Positions 33,153-40,361 of a stretch of 64,000 bases of DNA are shown here, in pieces; the first letter of the stretch is position 1; every line of letters starts with the position of its first letter. Source of the stretch: Butyrivibrio sp. X503 (GTDB taxonomy: Bacteria > Bacillota > Clostridia > Lachnospirales > Lachnospiraceae); assembly GCF_003625475.1 (NCBI RefSeq), contig NZ_RAIQ01000002.1, positions 248,001 to 312,000 of the forward strand, read 5' to 3'. A model generated the notes under the pieces. That model was not told the DNA's origin and ran no database searches. It was given only the letters and a program-made list of their open reading frames with translations. The position numbers and the translations under genes are program-made.

Positions 33153-33444
33153 TAGATTTCATAAATTTGTCGATGGCATCATTTAGTTCAATAATGGCAT
33201 CTTCATCGCCTTCCTGAATTGCGTGAACAATGCAGTGACTTATATGTTCCTTTAGAAGCTCTTTTCCGGTGTTGTTGATCGCGGAACGTACAGCTGCCAA
33301 TTGTACAAGAACTTCGGAACAGTCACGATCGTCCTCTACCATCCTTTTGACCGATTCAAGGTGTCCGATTGCCTTGGACAGTCGATTAACGATGGCTTTA
33401 ATCTTCTCAGGGTCATGGTGATGATTATGATTATGAGAAGTCAT
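33148..33444 (-). CDS. CsoR/RcnR family metal-sensing repressor, His-rich N-terminus
   Basis: A 98-residue all-helical repressor of the DUF156 family, which senses Cu(I), Ni(II), formaldehyde or sulfane sulfur. C42, H67 and C71 reproduce the spacing of the CsoR Cys-His-Cys site (25 and 4 residues). The N-terminus is His-rich (SHNHNHHHD), a feature more suggestive of nickel. The ATG at 33444 follows GGAGGCAG. It is the first gene before echA on the same strand, so it may control, and be cotranscribed with, the nickel hydrogenase operon; no copper exporter or chaperone gene is nearby. The metal is not settled by sequence. Confidence 0.85.
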   Translation of the reverse strand: MTSHNHNHHHDPEKIKAIVNRLSKAIGHLESVKRMVEDDRDCSEVLVQLAAVRSAINNTGKELLKEHISHCIVHAIQEGDEDAIIELNDAIDKFMKST

Positions 33445-33545
33445 AACTGCCTCCATAAACAAGGCGCGGTTTCGTTAAATTTTTGACTTTCAAAAACACA
33501 AACAAACCACGCATTGCAGACCGTATTTATGATTACATTTAAAGA

Positions 33546-33998
33546 TCAATCTGTTTCACAAACCTTTCCGATAATCTTGTATAACAGATCGTATAAAACC
33601 TTGCTTTCATCGGCGCTAAGGCATACACAAGCTCCAACCTTCTGAGGAATGGATATAGCTTTATCTTTGAGTGCCTCTCCCTCATCAGTGACTCTGACAA
33701 TGAGATTGCGTTCATCCTTATCCGATCTTTCTCTTGTTATGTAGCCCTTAGACTCGAGCTTTTTCAAAACAGGTGTGAGAGTTCCGGAATCAAGAAAAAG
33801 ATTCTCACCAAGAGTTTTAACGTTAACACTCTTTTTCTCCCACATTACCATCATTGTTATGTACTGAGTATATGTAAGATCCAAAGCATCAAGAAACGGC
33901 TTATATTTCCTGATGATTTCTTTTGAGCAAGCATAAAGTGGAAAACACAGCTGATTTCCAAGTTTTAATGATTCATATACATCTTCGCTTCCGCTCAT
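33546..33998 (-). CDS. ohrR: MarR family regulator, OhrR-like peroxide sensor
   Basis: A 150-residue winged-helix repressor. The N-terminal sequence LGNQLCFPLYACSKEI matches OhrR, in which this Cys (C18 here) reacts with organic hydroperoxides; C124 and C126 near the C-terminus suggest the two-Cys type. The DNA-recognition region is SGTLTPVLKKLESKGYITRERSD-like. The ATG at 33998 follows AGGAGATAT. An inverted repeat bracketing its own -10 box (34020-34049) implies autorepression. No ohr gene lies in the window, so its main target is elsewhere. Confidence 0.85.
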   Translation of the reverse strand: MSGSEDVYESLKLGNQLCFPLYACSKEIIRKYKPFLDALDLTYTQYITMMVMWEKKSVNVKTLGENLFLDSGTLTPVLKKLESKGYITRERSDKDERNLIVRVTDEGEALKDKAISIPQKVGACVCLSADESKVLYDLLYKIIGKVCETD

Positions 33999-34019
33999 AA
34001 ATATCTCCTGATATCTTGT

Positions 34020-34049
34020 AATTATGACCACTCATATTATATCATAATT
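34020..34049. promoter_or_regulatory. Promoter and operator of the ohrR-like gene
   Basis: On the minus strand TGATATAAT (34036-34044) is an extended -10. It is flanked by a perfect inverted repeat, AATTATGA (34020-34027) and TCATAATT (34042-34049), whose AT-rich form suits a MarR/OhrR operator. Binding would block polymerase. Confidence 0.55.
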
Positions 34050-34066
34050 CAATTAAGTTTATCCTG

Positions 34067-34345
34067 TTATTTCACGTTGTGATTCATATTCTTGATAGGA
34101 ATATTCGCATAAAGAGCAGGTGCTGATTTTCCACCGTTCTCATCTGCATCAATATTGGTTATATTGATGTCGATTCCGTCCATATCAATCTCAGCGTATT
34201 TAGAAAGCACTTCTATGATGTCGCTTCTGATCTTAGCCATAAGCTCGGGCGAGCAAGAAGCTCTGTCCGAAACAAGAACAAGCTTAAGACGATCCTTGGC
34301 AATATCACTGGAAGTCTTTTTCTTGAAAAGATCTGAAAGTTTCAT
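34067..34345 (-). CDS. minE: Cell division topological factor MinE
   Basis: A 92-residue MinE that stimulates the MinD ATPase and keeps MinCD away from midcell. It has the N-terminal membrane/MinD-binding part (LFKKKTSSDIAKDRLKLVLVSDR) and the C-terminal dimerisation domain (IRSDIIEVLSKYAEIDMDGIDINI). It ends the minCDE operon, 14 bases after minD. A MinE-based, oscillating system rather than DivIVA/MinJ is thus implied, as in Clostridia. Confidence 0.95.
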   Translation of the reverse strand: MKLSDLFKKKTSSDIAKDRLKLVLVSDRASCSPELMAKIRSDIIEVLSKYAEIDMDGIDINITNIDADENGGKSAPALYANIPIKNMNHNVK

Positions 34346-34359
34346 AATATTGCCTCCTA

Positions 34360-35139
34360 TTATTTCTTCTTAAGCCAGCCAAACAAGCCTTTCTTGGCAT
34401 CAAGATCAAGGAAAGGAACCTGTTCGCCCGTAATTCTGCGGCAAATGTTCATATAAGCCTGTCCTGCAAGAGAATTGTCACCAACCAAAGGCTCACCGTT
34501 GTTGGTAGCAACTACAATATGCTCATCATCCGGAACCTGTCCGATAAGCTCAACTGCAAGAATATCGATGACATCGTCGGCTGACATCATATCGCCTCTC
34601 TTTATCATCTCTGCACGAAGTCTGTTGACGATAAGCTGAGTCTTCTTGATCTCATTAGCCTCAAGAAGGCCGATAATTCTATCTGCGTCACGAACAGCGG
34701 AAACCTCCGGTGTTGTAACTACAAGCGCTCTGTCAGCACCCGCTATAGCATTCTTAAATCCCTGCTCGATTCCTGCGGGGCAATCAAGAAGCACATAATC
34801 AAACTCTGTTGCAAGCTGCTCTGTAAGCTGCTTCATCTGCTCAGGAGTTACGCTTGTCTTATCTTTGGTCTGAGCAGCAGGTAAAAGAAACAGTGTCTCA
34901 TATCTCTTATCTCTTATAAGAGCCTGCTTAAGTTTGCAATTTCCTTCGATAACGTCTACAAGATTATAAACTATTCTGTTTTCAAGTCCCATGACAACGT
35001 CAAGGTTACGAAGTCCTATATCTGTATCAATGAGAACTACTTTTTTGTTAAGCTTGGCAAGTCCCGTACCTAAGTTAGCAGTACTTGTTGTCTTACCTAC
35101 TCCGCCTTTTCCTGATGTTACTACTATTACTTCTCCCAT
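34360..35139 (-). CDS. minD: Septum site-determining ATPase MinD
   Basis: A 259-residue ParA-type ATPase that recruits MinC to the membrane. The deviant Walker A is KGGVGKTT near residue 11, Walker B-type DCPAGIEQG follows near 120, and the C-terminal amphipathic membrane helix is KKGLFGWLKKK. The ATG at 35139 is set by GGAGGAAAAA immediately upstream; a TTG four codons earlier overlaps that site. It lies 12 bases after minC. Confidence 0.97.
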   Translation of the reverse strand: MGEVIVVTSGKGGVGKTTSTANLGTGLAKLNKKVVLIDTDIGLRNLDVVMGLENRIVYNLVDVIEGNCKLKQALIRDKRYETLFLLPAAQTKDKTSVTPEQMKQLTEQLATEFDYVLLDCPAGIEQGFKNAIAGADRALVVTTPEVSAVRDADRIIGLLEANEIKKTQLIVNRLRAEMIKRGDMMSADDVIDILAVELIGQVPDDEHIVVATNNGEPLVGDNSLAGQAYMNICRRITGEQVPFLDLDAKKGLFGWLKKK

Positions 35140-35151
35140 TTTTTCCTCCAA

Positions 35152-35898
35152 TTAGTTATTTAGCTGTCTAAGAAATGATGCGCCATAAGCTGTCTTTACA
35201 ATGTGATCACCTTCAATATAAGCAACCTCGGGTTCCCCACCGTTATCATTTCCCATCAGCTTCTTTTTCTTGAATTTAAGCTTGGGGCCTTTCTCGGCAT
35301 CGGGCGAAATAGCGATCGCATCAGCGATCCTTACTTGAAGCGGATTGAGATTAAGAGCCATGACAATCGCACTTCTGTCTCCGCCGGCACCTGCAAATGC
35401 ATTGCCGCGAAGCTCACCCAAAATAAAGATACTGCCATAAGATATAACGTTGGCACCGGGCTTAACATCGCCCAAAATAACAACGCTTTGCTTGCAGGAT
35501 ACATCCTGTCCGGATCTAAGGTTCCCTTTAAGTATAAGCGCATTGTTACTGCCGTCGTTATCCTGTATAGCCTCGATATCCGCGCTGTTATCACTTTGTA
35601 AGTTACTATCCGAAGACGGGATATGCTCAAATATCTTCTCAAGTCCGGATTCTTCGTCAATAACGCAGAATATCTTAAGCTCGCAGTTATCTTCAATGAT
35701 CTTTACTATCTTACTTTCCTCATCATCAGAGAGCTTTCTTCCTCTGATGATAAGACCCATGTTCTTATTTCCCAAAAACGAAGCTGCTTCCTTGAACCTT
35801 GAAGCGACTTCATCAGATAGCACAGGGAATGGAGCTGCATTGTCAAGAACAAGGATTATACCTGATTTTGTTCCTTTGATCGTAACTAGCTGATTCAA
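35152..35898 (-). CDS. minC: Septum formation inhibitor MinC
   Basis: MinC blocks FtsZ polymerisation near the poles. The 248-residue protein has the N-terminal inhibitory domain (VTIKGTKSGIILVLD) and the C-terminal beta-helical dimer domain (LRSGQDVSCKQSVVILGDVKPGANV, GSIFILGELRGNAFAG). The start codon appears to be TTG at 35898 with a weak AGG upstream, so translation may be low. A TATACT -10-like element at 35938-35943 could drive the operon just past the tsf terminator. Confidence 0.95.
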   Translation of the reverse strand: MNQLVTIKGTKSGIILVLDNAAPFPVLSDEVASRFKEAASFLGNKNMGLIIRGRKLSDDEESKIVKIIEDNCELKIFCVIDEESGLEKIFEHIPSSDSNLQSDNSADIEAIQDNDGSNNALILKGNLRSGQDVSCKQSVVILGDVKPGANVISYGSIFILGELRGNAFAGAGGDRSAIVMALNLNPLQVRIADAIAISPDAEKGPKLKFKKKKLMGNDNGGEPEVAYIEGDHIVKTAYGASFLRQLNN

Positions 35899-35966
35899 AA
35901 CCTATTACCAACCTTTATTAAAAAATCATACCCTACTAGTATAGGACATTTCGCCTAAAATATAAA

Positions 35967-35992
35967 GAGCTCCGGTCAACAAACCGGAGCTC
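35967..35992 (-). terminator. Terminator of rpsB-tsf
   Basis: GAGCTCCGGT (35967-35976) pairs perfectly with ACCGGAGCTC (35983-35992) around a 6-base loop and is followed on the minus strand by TTTATATTTT. It lies 20 bases after the tsf stop codon. Confidence 0.88.
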
Positions 35993-36011
35993 CGTAAATC
36001 TTTAAATATGA

Positions 36012-36965
36012 TTAGTTAAGACCAGCTGCCTGCTTTGCAACTTCCTCTGCAAAGTTCTCACTCTTCTTCTCGATTCCTTCACCTGTCTCGAAACGAACGA
36101 ATCTCTTGATTGAAAGGTTAGCACCGTTGTTCTTTGCAACCTGAGCAACGTACTGACCAACTGTCTGCTTACCATCCTCAGCTTTTACATAAACCTGCTC
36201 ATTAAGGCAGATCTCTTTAAGCTCTTTGTTGAGACGTCCGATAAGCATCTTCTCGATAATCTCCTGAGGCTTTCTCTTGCCCTCGGGAAGCTCCTCGTTC
36301 TCCTTCATAGCCTGAGCAAGAAGGATTTCCTTCTCGTGATCTCTGTACTCCTGAGAAACATCCTCAGTAGAAACATACTTAGGATTAAGTGCTGCAACCT
36401 GCATAGCAATGTTCTTAACAGCATCCTTGATCTCGTCGTTAACAACGTCTGTGTCAGCCTCAACGATAACAGAGATTCTTCCGTTGCCGTGTACGTAAGG
36501 AACTACGATACCGTTTGAAGCAACAACCTTCTCGAAACGTCTGATGCTGAGCTTCTCACTGATAACTGCTGTGATCTCAACAAGAGCATCGTTAACAGTC
36601 TTTGAAGCATCCTCATTCCACTTCTCAGCCATGAATGAATCAAGGTCCTTAGAATCGGAATTAACTGCCTGTGTAGCAACAGCCTCAACGAATGCCTGGA
36701 ACTTCTCGTTCTGCGCAACGAAGTCAGTCTCTGAGTTAACCTCAACAACTGCTGCAGTCTTGTCGTCCTTAACAGCGATCTTTGTAAGACCCTCGGCTGC
36801 GATTCTGCTAGCCTTCTTCTCAGCCTTCATGATACCGTTCTTTCTAAGGAACTCAACGGCTGCATCCATATCTCCGTTAGTTTCTGTAAGAGCCTTCTTG
36901 CATTCCATCATTCCTGCACCGGTAGACTCACGTAATTCTTTAACCATTGCTGCTGTGATAGCCAT
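36012..36965 (-). CDS. tsf: Translation elongation factor Ts
   Basis: EF-Ts recycles EF-Tu by exchanging GDP. The 317-residue protein starts with the UBA-like helix (MVKELRESTGAGMMECKKAL) and the signature VEVNSETDFVAQN near residues 72-84, followed by two core subdomains (YVHGNGRISVIVEA) and the coiled-coil region before the C-terminus (FVRFETGEGIEKK). GGGAGGAT precedes the ATG. It is cotranscribed with rpsB 48 bases upstream, the usual pairing. Confidence 0.97.
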   Translation of the reverse strand: MAITAAMVKELRESTGAGMMECKKALTETNGDMDAAVEFLRKNGIMKAEKKASRIAAEGLTKIAVKDDKTAAVVEVNSETDFVAQNEKFQAFVEAVATQAVNSDSKDLDSFMAEKWNEDASKTVNDALVEITAVISEKLSIRRFEKVVASNGIVVPYVHGNGRISVIVEADTDVVNDEIKDAVKNIAMQVAALNPKYVSTEDVSQEYRDHEKEILLAQAMKENEELPEGKRKPQEIIEKMLIGRLNKELKEICLNEQVYVKAEDGKQTVGQYVAQVAKNNGANLSIKRFVRFETGEGIEKKSENFAEEVAKQAAGLN

Positions 36966-37013
36966 CTATATTATCCTCCCTAAGATTTTATTTAATTAAA
37001 ATATATTCTAAAA

Positions 37014-37769
37014 TCACTCAGCTACTTCTTCTGTAGTCTCTTCTTCTACTTCAGCGCCCTCGTTCTCAGCTGCTACGTCAGCCTCAGCACCCTGATTAGC
37101 CTCGATTACAGCGTCAGCCATCTTACCAACGATAAGCTTTACTGCTCTGATAGCATCATCGTTACCGGGGATGATGAAGTCAAGCTCTTCGGGATCGCAG
37201 TTTGTGTCGCCGATACCGATAAGAGTGATTCCAAGTGCCTCTGCTTCCTGAATGCAGATTCTTTCCTTCTTGGGATCTACTACAAAGATAGCGTCAGGGA
37301 TTCTCTTCATATCTCTGATTCCGCCAAGATTAGCCTGAAGCTTGGAAAGCTCCTTCTTAAGCTGTGCAACTTCCTTCTTGGGAAGAACTTCGAATGTTCC
37401 GTCTTCCTGCATCTTCTCGATAGTCTTCATTCTTGCGATTCTGCTCTGGATTGTCTTGAAGTTTGTGAGCATACCGCCGAGCCATCTCTCGTTAACGTAG
37501 TACATTCCGCAACGCTCAGCCTCAGTCTTAACTGCATCCTGTGCCTGCTTCTTTGTTCCCACGAAAAGAATTGTTCCACCCTGCTGTGCAATCTCGAAAA
37601 CTGCCTTATAAGCCTCGTCAACCTTTACTACTGACTTCTGAAGGTCGATGATGTGGATACCGTTTCTCTCTGTGAAAATGTAAGGAGCCATTTTAGGGTT
37701 CCATCTTCTTGTCTGGTGTCCGAAATGTACACCTGCCTCAAGTAACTGTTTCATTGATACAACGCTCAT
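37014..37769 (-). CDS. rpsB: 30S ribosomal protein S2
   Basis: A 251-residue S2 with the standard start ([31 protein letters not shown] sequence), [12 protein letters not shown] near residue 91, and the [13 protein letters not shown] segment. The C-terminus carries an acidic tail of about 25 Glu/Ala-rich residues. GGAGGTAAT precedes the ATG. A leader of about 180 bases with several complementary segments separates it from its promoter at 37956-37984. The following gene is tsf. Confidence 0.97.
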   Translation of the reverse strand: MSVVSMKQLLEAGVHFGHQTRRWNPKMAPYIFTERNGIHIIDLQKSVVKVDEAYKAVFEIAQQGGTILFVGTKKQAQDAVKTEAERCGMYYVNERWLGGMLTNFKTIQSRIARMKTIEKMQEDGTFEVLPKKEVAQLKKELSKLQANLGGIRDMKRIPDAIFVVDPKKERICIQEAEALGITLIGIGDTNCDPEELDFIIPGNDDAIRAVKLIVGKMADAVIEANQGAEADVAAENEGAEVEEETTEEVAE

Positions 37770-37949
37770 GATATTACCTCCGTTTGGTTAAATTCTTCCG
37801 CATATCCTTAGTCGTTAATCCGCATAAGCGCGTTATCAAATGCGGTGACTCCCTTACGATCAAAGATTTGACACCAATAAGAGAAACAGATATGCGTGTT
37901 TACTTGTTTTCACCGTGATCAGGGCATAAAAATCCCGCAAATCAACAGC
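37770..37949 (-). ncRNA. Candidate structured leader of rpsB
   Basis: Between the predicted start near 37949 and the rpsB ATG the minus-strand RNA can form a long-range 8-bp stem (37889-37896 with 37799-37806), an inner hairpin (37840-37845 with 37820-37825) and a further stem (37910-37915 with 37843-37848). Some are mutually exclusive. Autoregulation by S2 is known in E. coli; that this leader does so is inference. Confidence 0.4.
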
Positions 37950-37978
37950 TTTTTCATATTAGCATATAATTTGCGGGA
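37933..37978 (-). terminator. Terminator at the end of the flagellar operon
   Basis: TCCCGCAAAT (37933-37942) pairs with ATTTGCGGGA (37969-37978) around a 26-base loop and is followed on the minus strand by ATTTTTATG. It lies 31 bases after the last gene of the flagellar operon. Its loop holds the -10 box of rpsB. Confidence 0.7.
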
Positions 37979-37984
37979 ATGCAA
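37956..37984 (-). promoter_or_regulatory. Promoter of rpsB-tsf
   Basis: On the minus strand TTGCAT (37979-37984) and TAATAT (37956-37961) are 17 bases apart, with TGC before the -10. Hexamers, spacing and the first three spacer bases (TCC) are the same as in the rpmB promoter. Confidence 0.7.
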
Positions 37985-38008
37985 CACTATATTAACGTAT
38001 TTACCTTG

Positions 38009-38797
38009 TTATTTTGTAATTATTGAAGCAACTTGTTCATAAGTGGCTCCTTCAGGGAAACTCTTGGTTCCCGAGCGAATTATCCTGTCAATCTTATTAT
38101 CAACGAGATATTTGTTGAAAGATACGGGATCATCTATTATCCCTTCATTATAAAGAATTCTTGCCACACCGTCTGAGCTCGTACCTCCGGGAATCGTAAT
38201 ACTCTTGGCTTCTCCGGTAACGGGTACATCGCTATTAACCTGTTCTGTATCTGATTTACTTTCGTTGGAATTATCTGTTTTGGAATCCTTGTTTTCGGCT
38301 TTGGAATTATCTGTTTTGGAATCCTTGTTTTCGACTTTGGAATTATCTGTCTTAGATTCTTTTGCTTCTGCTTTGGGATTAGAATTATCAATTGAAGCGG
38401 CAGATGAAGCGCTTGAAGAGGCTACTGATTTCGCTTCTTCATTTTTTACTTCTTCTTTTTTAACTTCTTCTTTTTTGACTTCATCTTGCGATTTATCCAC
38501 TTTTGAAATAGGCGAACTTGATAAAGTGACTGCTTCGTCGATTTCTTCAGACTTCTCTTCTCCTTCTTCAGATACTTTTTCATCGGATAAAGAAGAATCT
38601 TTTTTATTATCAATGCTGTTTTCCTCGTTTGAATAATCGGTAAGCACTCCGCCCTGGACCATTCCGAGCTTCTTGGCTCTTTCTATGACTTCCGCATCGC
38701 TTATGGTCGCTTTTCTGCCACCCAACGCAAAGCCCATGATAAGAGCTGTAAGAATAACGCCGATACCGATTCCCCTAAGATAATACTTAAGTTTCAT
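38009..38797 (-). CDS. Membrane-anchored protein with repeat-rich linker and MltG-type LysM-like domain
   Basis: A 262-residue protein of uncertain role. One N-terminal membrane helix (residues 8-26) is followed by about 170 residues of Lys/Glu/Ser/Asp-rich, presumably disordered sequence containing KKEEV repeats and a 12-residue repeat encoded by 36-base units at 38267-38338. The last 60 residues (SITIPGGTSSDGVARILYNEG, then FPEGATYEQVASII) resemble the LysM-like domain at the N-terminus of MltG/YceG lytic transglycosylases, but the catalytic domain is missing. It may bind peptidoglycan outside the membrane. It is the last gene of the flagellar operon. Confidence 0.7.
   Translation of the reverse strand: MKLKYYLRGIGIGVILTALIMGFALGGRKATISDAEVIERAKKLGMVQGGVLTDYSNEENSIDNKKDSSLSDEKVSEEGEEKSEEIDEAVTLSSSPISKVDKSQDEVKKEEVKKEEVKNEEAKSVASSSASSAASIDNSNPKAEAKESKTDNSKVENKDSKTDNSKAENKDSKTDNSNESKSDTEQVNSDVPVTGEAKSITIPGGTSSDGVARILYNEGIIDDPVSFNKYLVDNKIDRIIRSGTKSFPEGATYEQVASIITK
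38267..38350. repeat. 36-base tandem repeat inside the LysM-like protein gene
   Basis: Two near-identical 36-base units (38267-38302 and 38303-38338, one base different) and the start of a third encode a 12-residue Lys/Asn/Asp/Ser repeat. Copy number could vary between strains without breaking the frame. Confidence 0.85.
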
Positions 38798-38810
38798 GTG
38801 CTCTTATCCT

Positions 38811-39791
38811 TTACTTAACCTTTCTGTGTTTGTTGGAAAGATCTATAACAAGCTTAACTTCTCCGATTCCGAGGCCAAGCTCTCTTGCAATGACCATATT
38901 TGACTTACCTGCCTTATGCATCTCGATAATCTGTCTGTTCTGAGATATTGGATCATTAGCGGTAAGCTCACGCATATTTTTGTCCGGATTGGCACTTCTG
39001 CCTTCAACTCTGACCGCCTCGGTTATCGGAACGACCTTATTGCTCACAGGAGTAACAACCTTGGAGTCTTCAATGCTCTTATCGGGAGTAACGACCTTAT
39101 GCTCTTCAACGCTCTTATCGGAAGCATCTTTATTATCATTACCGATAATATGAAGATTTGAAGACTCGTCAGGCTTAATAACCGTAGCTTTAATATCCTC
39201 AAGTCTGGATGCCTGATGTACATCATTCTTGGAAGAAAGTGCAAGATCGGCAACGGGTACCTCTTCGGGAACCTTCCTTACTATCGGTTCAGGAACTTCA
39301 TTTTTAGGAATTTCATTGGCATGTATATCTTTAAGAGAGCTGCTTGCTTCCTTGGCTTCCTTTACTGTAGCCTCGGCATCCCTGACAACCTGTTTGGCTT
39401 CGTCTGCTTTTCTTGTCACCTCGGAAACAACGCTTGTAAGATTCTTATGCTTGTCATTAAGCATATCATACATAAACATAACCTCATCGTGATTCTTATG
39501 AATATCACTGATGACGGTATCTGAATACTCGTTTATCGCAGATAATTTTTCGTTGGAAATTCGCTCCATGGCACGCTCTGTTCTGCCAAGGGAGTCTTCG
39601 ACGGTATCATCGACCATGTTCTCGATCGTCTCTTTTTGCTCTTCAACTTCACGACGAACAAGCTCACGGATTTCTCTTTCCATGAGCATTTTATCTTCTT
39701 CATCCATTTCTTTTCCGGCCGGAAGAAGATACCCCAATATTATTGCGGCAAATCCCGCAATTATGAGAACAATCTCGGTAATACTTATCAT
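38811..39791 (-). CDS. Membrane-anchored coiled-coil protein with C-terminal HTH-like domain (DUF6115 type)
   Basis: A 326-residue protein. Residues 5-25 form one membrane helix; residues about 30-165 are a long acidic coiled coil (EEDKMLMEREIRELVRREV, then MERISNEKLSAI). A polar linker contains a short duplicated Lys-Val-Val-Thr-Pro segment. The last 45 residues (QIIEMHKAGKSNMVIARELGLGIGEVKLVIDL) look like a helix-turn-helix and match what I recall as DUF6115, found at the end of flagellar operons in Clostridia. Its own promoter is visible at 39831-39859. Function unknown. Confidence 0.75.
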   Translation of the reverse strand: MISITEIVLIIAGFAAIILGYLLPAGKEMDEEDKMLMEREIRELVRREVEEQKETIENMVDDTVEDSLGRTERAMERISNEKLSAINEYSDTVISDIHKNHDEVMFMYDMLNDKHKNLTSVVSEVTRKADEAKQVVRDAEATVKEAKEASSSLKDIHANEIPKNEVPEPIVRKVPEEVPVADLALSSKNDVHQASRLEDIKATVIKPDESSNLHIIGNDNKDASDKSVEEHKVVTPDKSIEDSKVVTPVSNKVVPITEAVRVEGRSANPDKNMRELTANDPISQNRQIIEMHKAGKSNMVIARELGLGIGEVKLVIDLSNKHRKVK

Positions 39792-39830
39792 TTACGGCCC
39801 CAACTGCTTTCGTTAAACTTAAACTAATTT

Positions 39831-39859
39831 ATTATAATATAGATATATTAAATCTTCAA
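39831..39859 (-). promoter_or_regulatory. Promoter of the DUF6115-type gene
   Basis: On the minus strand TTGAAG (39854-39859) and a perfect TATAAT (39831-39836) are 17 bases apart. The -35 lies inside the end of the upstream gene. This would give the operon tail housekeeping-sigma expression. Confidence 0.6.
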
Positions 39860-40243
39860 ATCAAAACCTGAGGAAATATGAAGGTCTACGGCTTTTCCGT
39901 GTTTATCAAGCATTTGTTCCCCTATTTTTTCCATGCGTTCAACAGAGAGCTGCCTTTCGAAGATGGGATTCTTTTCTTCCCTTTCTTCCCGTCCTCTCTT
40001 ACGGTTCTTACCACCGTCGCCGGCATATTCGTTGTTGCCCTTCCCCTGGGCATCGGCCTGAACCTCCGGTCCGCTTACGTCATCCTTTTGAATGACCGAA
40101 TTCTTTTGATTATCGACTTCTTCATTGAACTGAGTCTGGAAATTCTGCCTATCCATCATGGGTCTTGAGTCTTCCGCGGCTTTTACTGCGGAAACCTCAT
40201 TGGATGCAGCTATGACTCCGAAGTCTATCCTGTTGATCGACAT
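39848..40243 (-). CDS. Hypothetical protein in the flagellar operon, 131 residues
   Basis: Not recognised. The product is hydrophilic, rich in Asn, Gln, Asp, Glu and Lys, with a basic run GGKNRKRGREEREEKNP in the middle and no membrane segment or Cys. The N-terminus (MSINRIDFGVIAASNEV) resembles the short starts of hook-length or capping-type flagellar proteins only in composition. The ATG at 40243 is set by AAGGAAGGTG just upstream. It follows a 115-base gap with a candidate sigma-28 promoter at 40334-40361, suggesting late flagellar expression. Confidence 0.65.
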   Translation of the reverse strand: MSINRIDFGVIAASNEVSAVKAAEDSRPMMDRQNFQTQFNEEVDNQKNSVIQKDDVSGPEVQADAQGKGNNEYAGDGGKNRKRGREEREEKNPIFERQLSVERMEKIGEQMLDKHGKAVDLHISSGFDLKI

Positions 40244-40333
40244 GTTACTCACCTTCCTTTTGCGTTAAGTAAATATGTTTAATGGGCTCCTATTAAATGA
40301 TATACGAAATGTTCCTTTACTCCTATATCATTA

Positions 40334-40361
40334 ATATCGGCATATATCTTCGCCAACCTTA
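40334..40361 (-). promoter_or_regulatory. Candidate sigma-28 (FliA) promoter
   Basis: On the minus strand TAAG (40358-40361) is followed after 16 bases by GCCGATAT (40334-40341), an exact match to the -10 of the sigma-D/sigma-28 consensus as I know it (TAAA, about 15, GCCGATAT). It lies in the gap before the 131-residue protein gene. Confidence 0.5.

Noticed and set aside
38267..38350. Possible CRISPR array from regularly spaced 36-base units
   Set aside because: The units are directly adjacent with no unique spacers, stay in frame within a coding region and encode a protein repeat; no cas genes are present.
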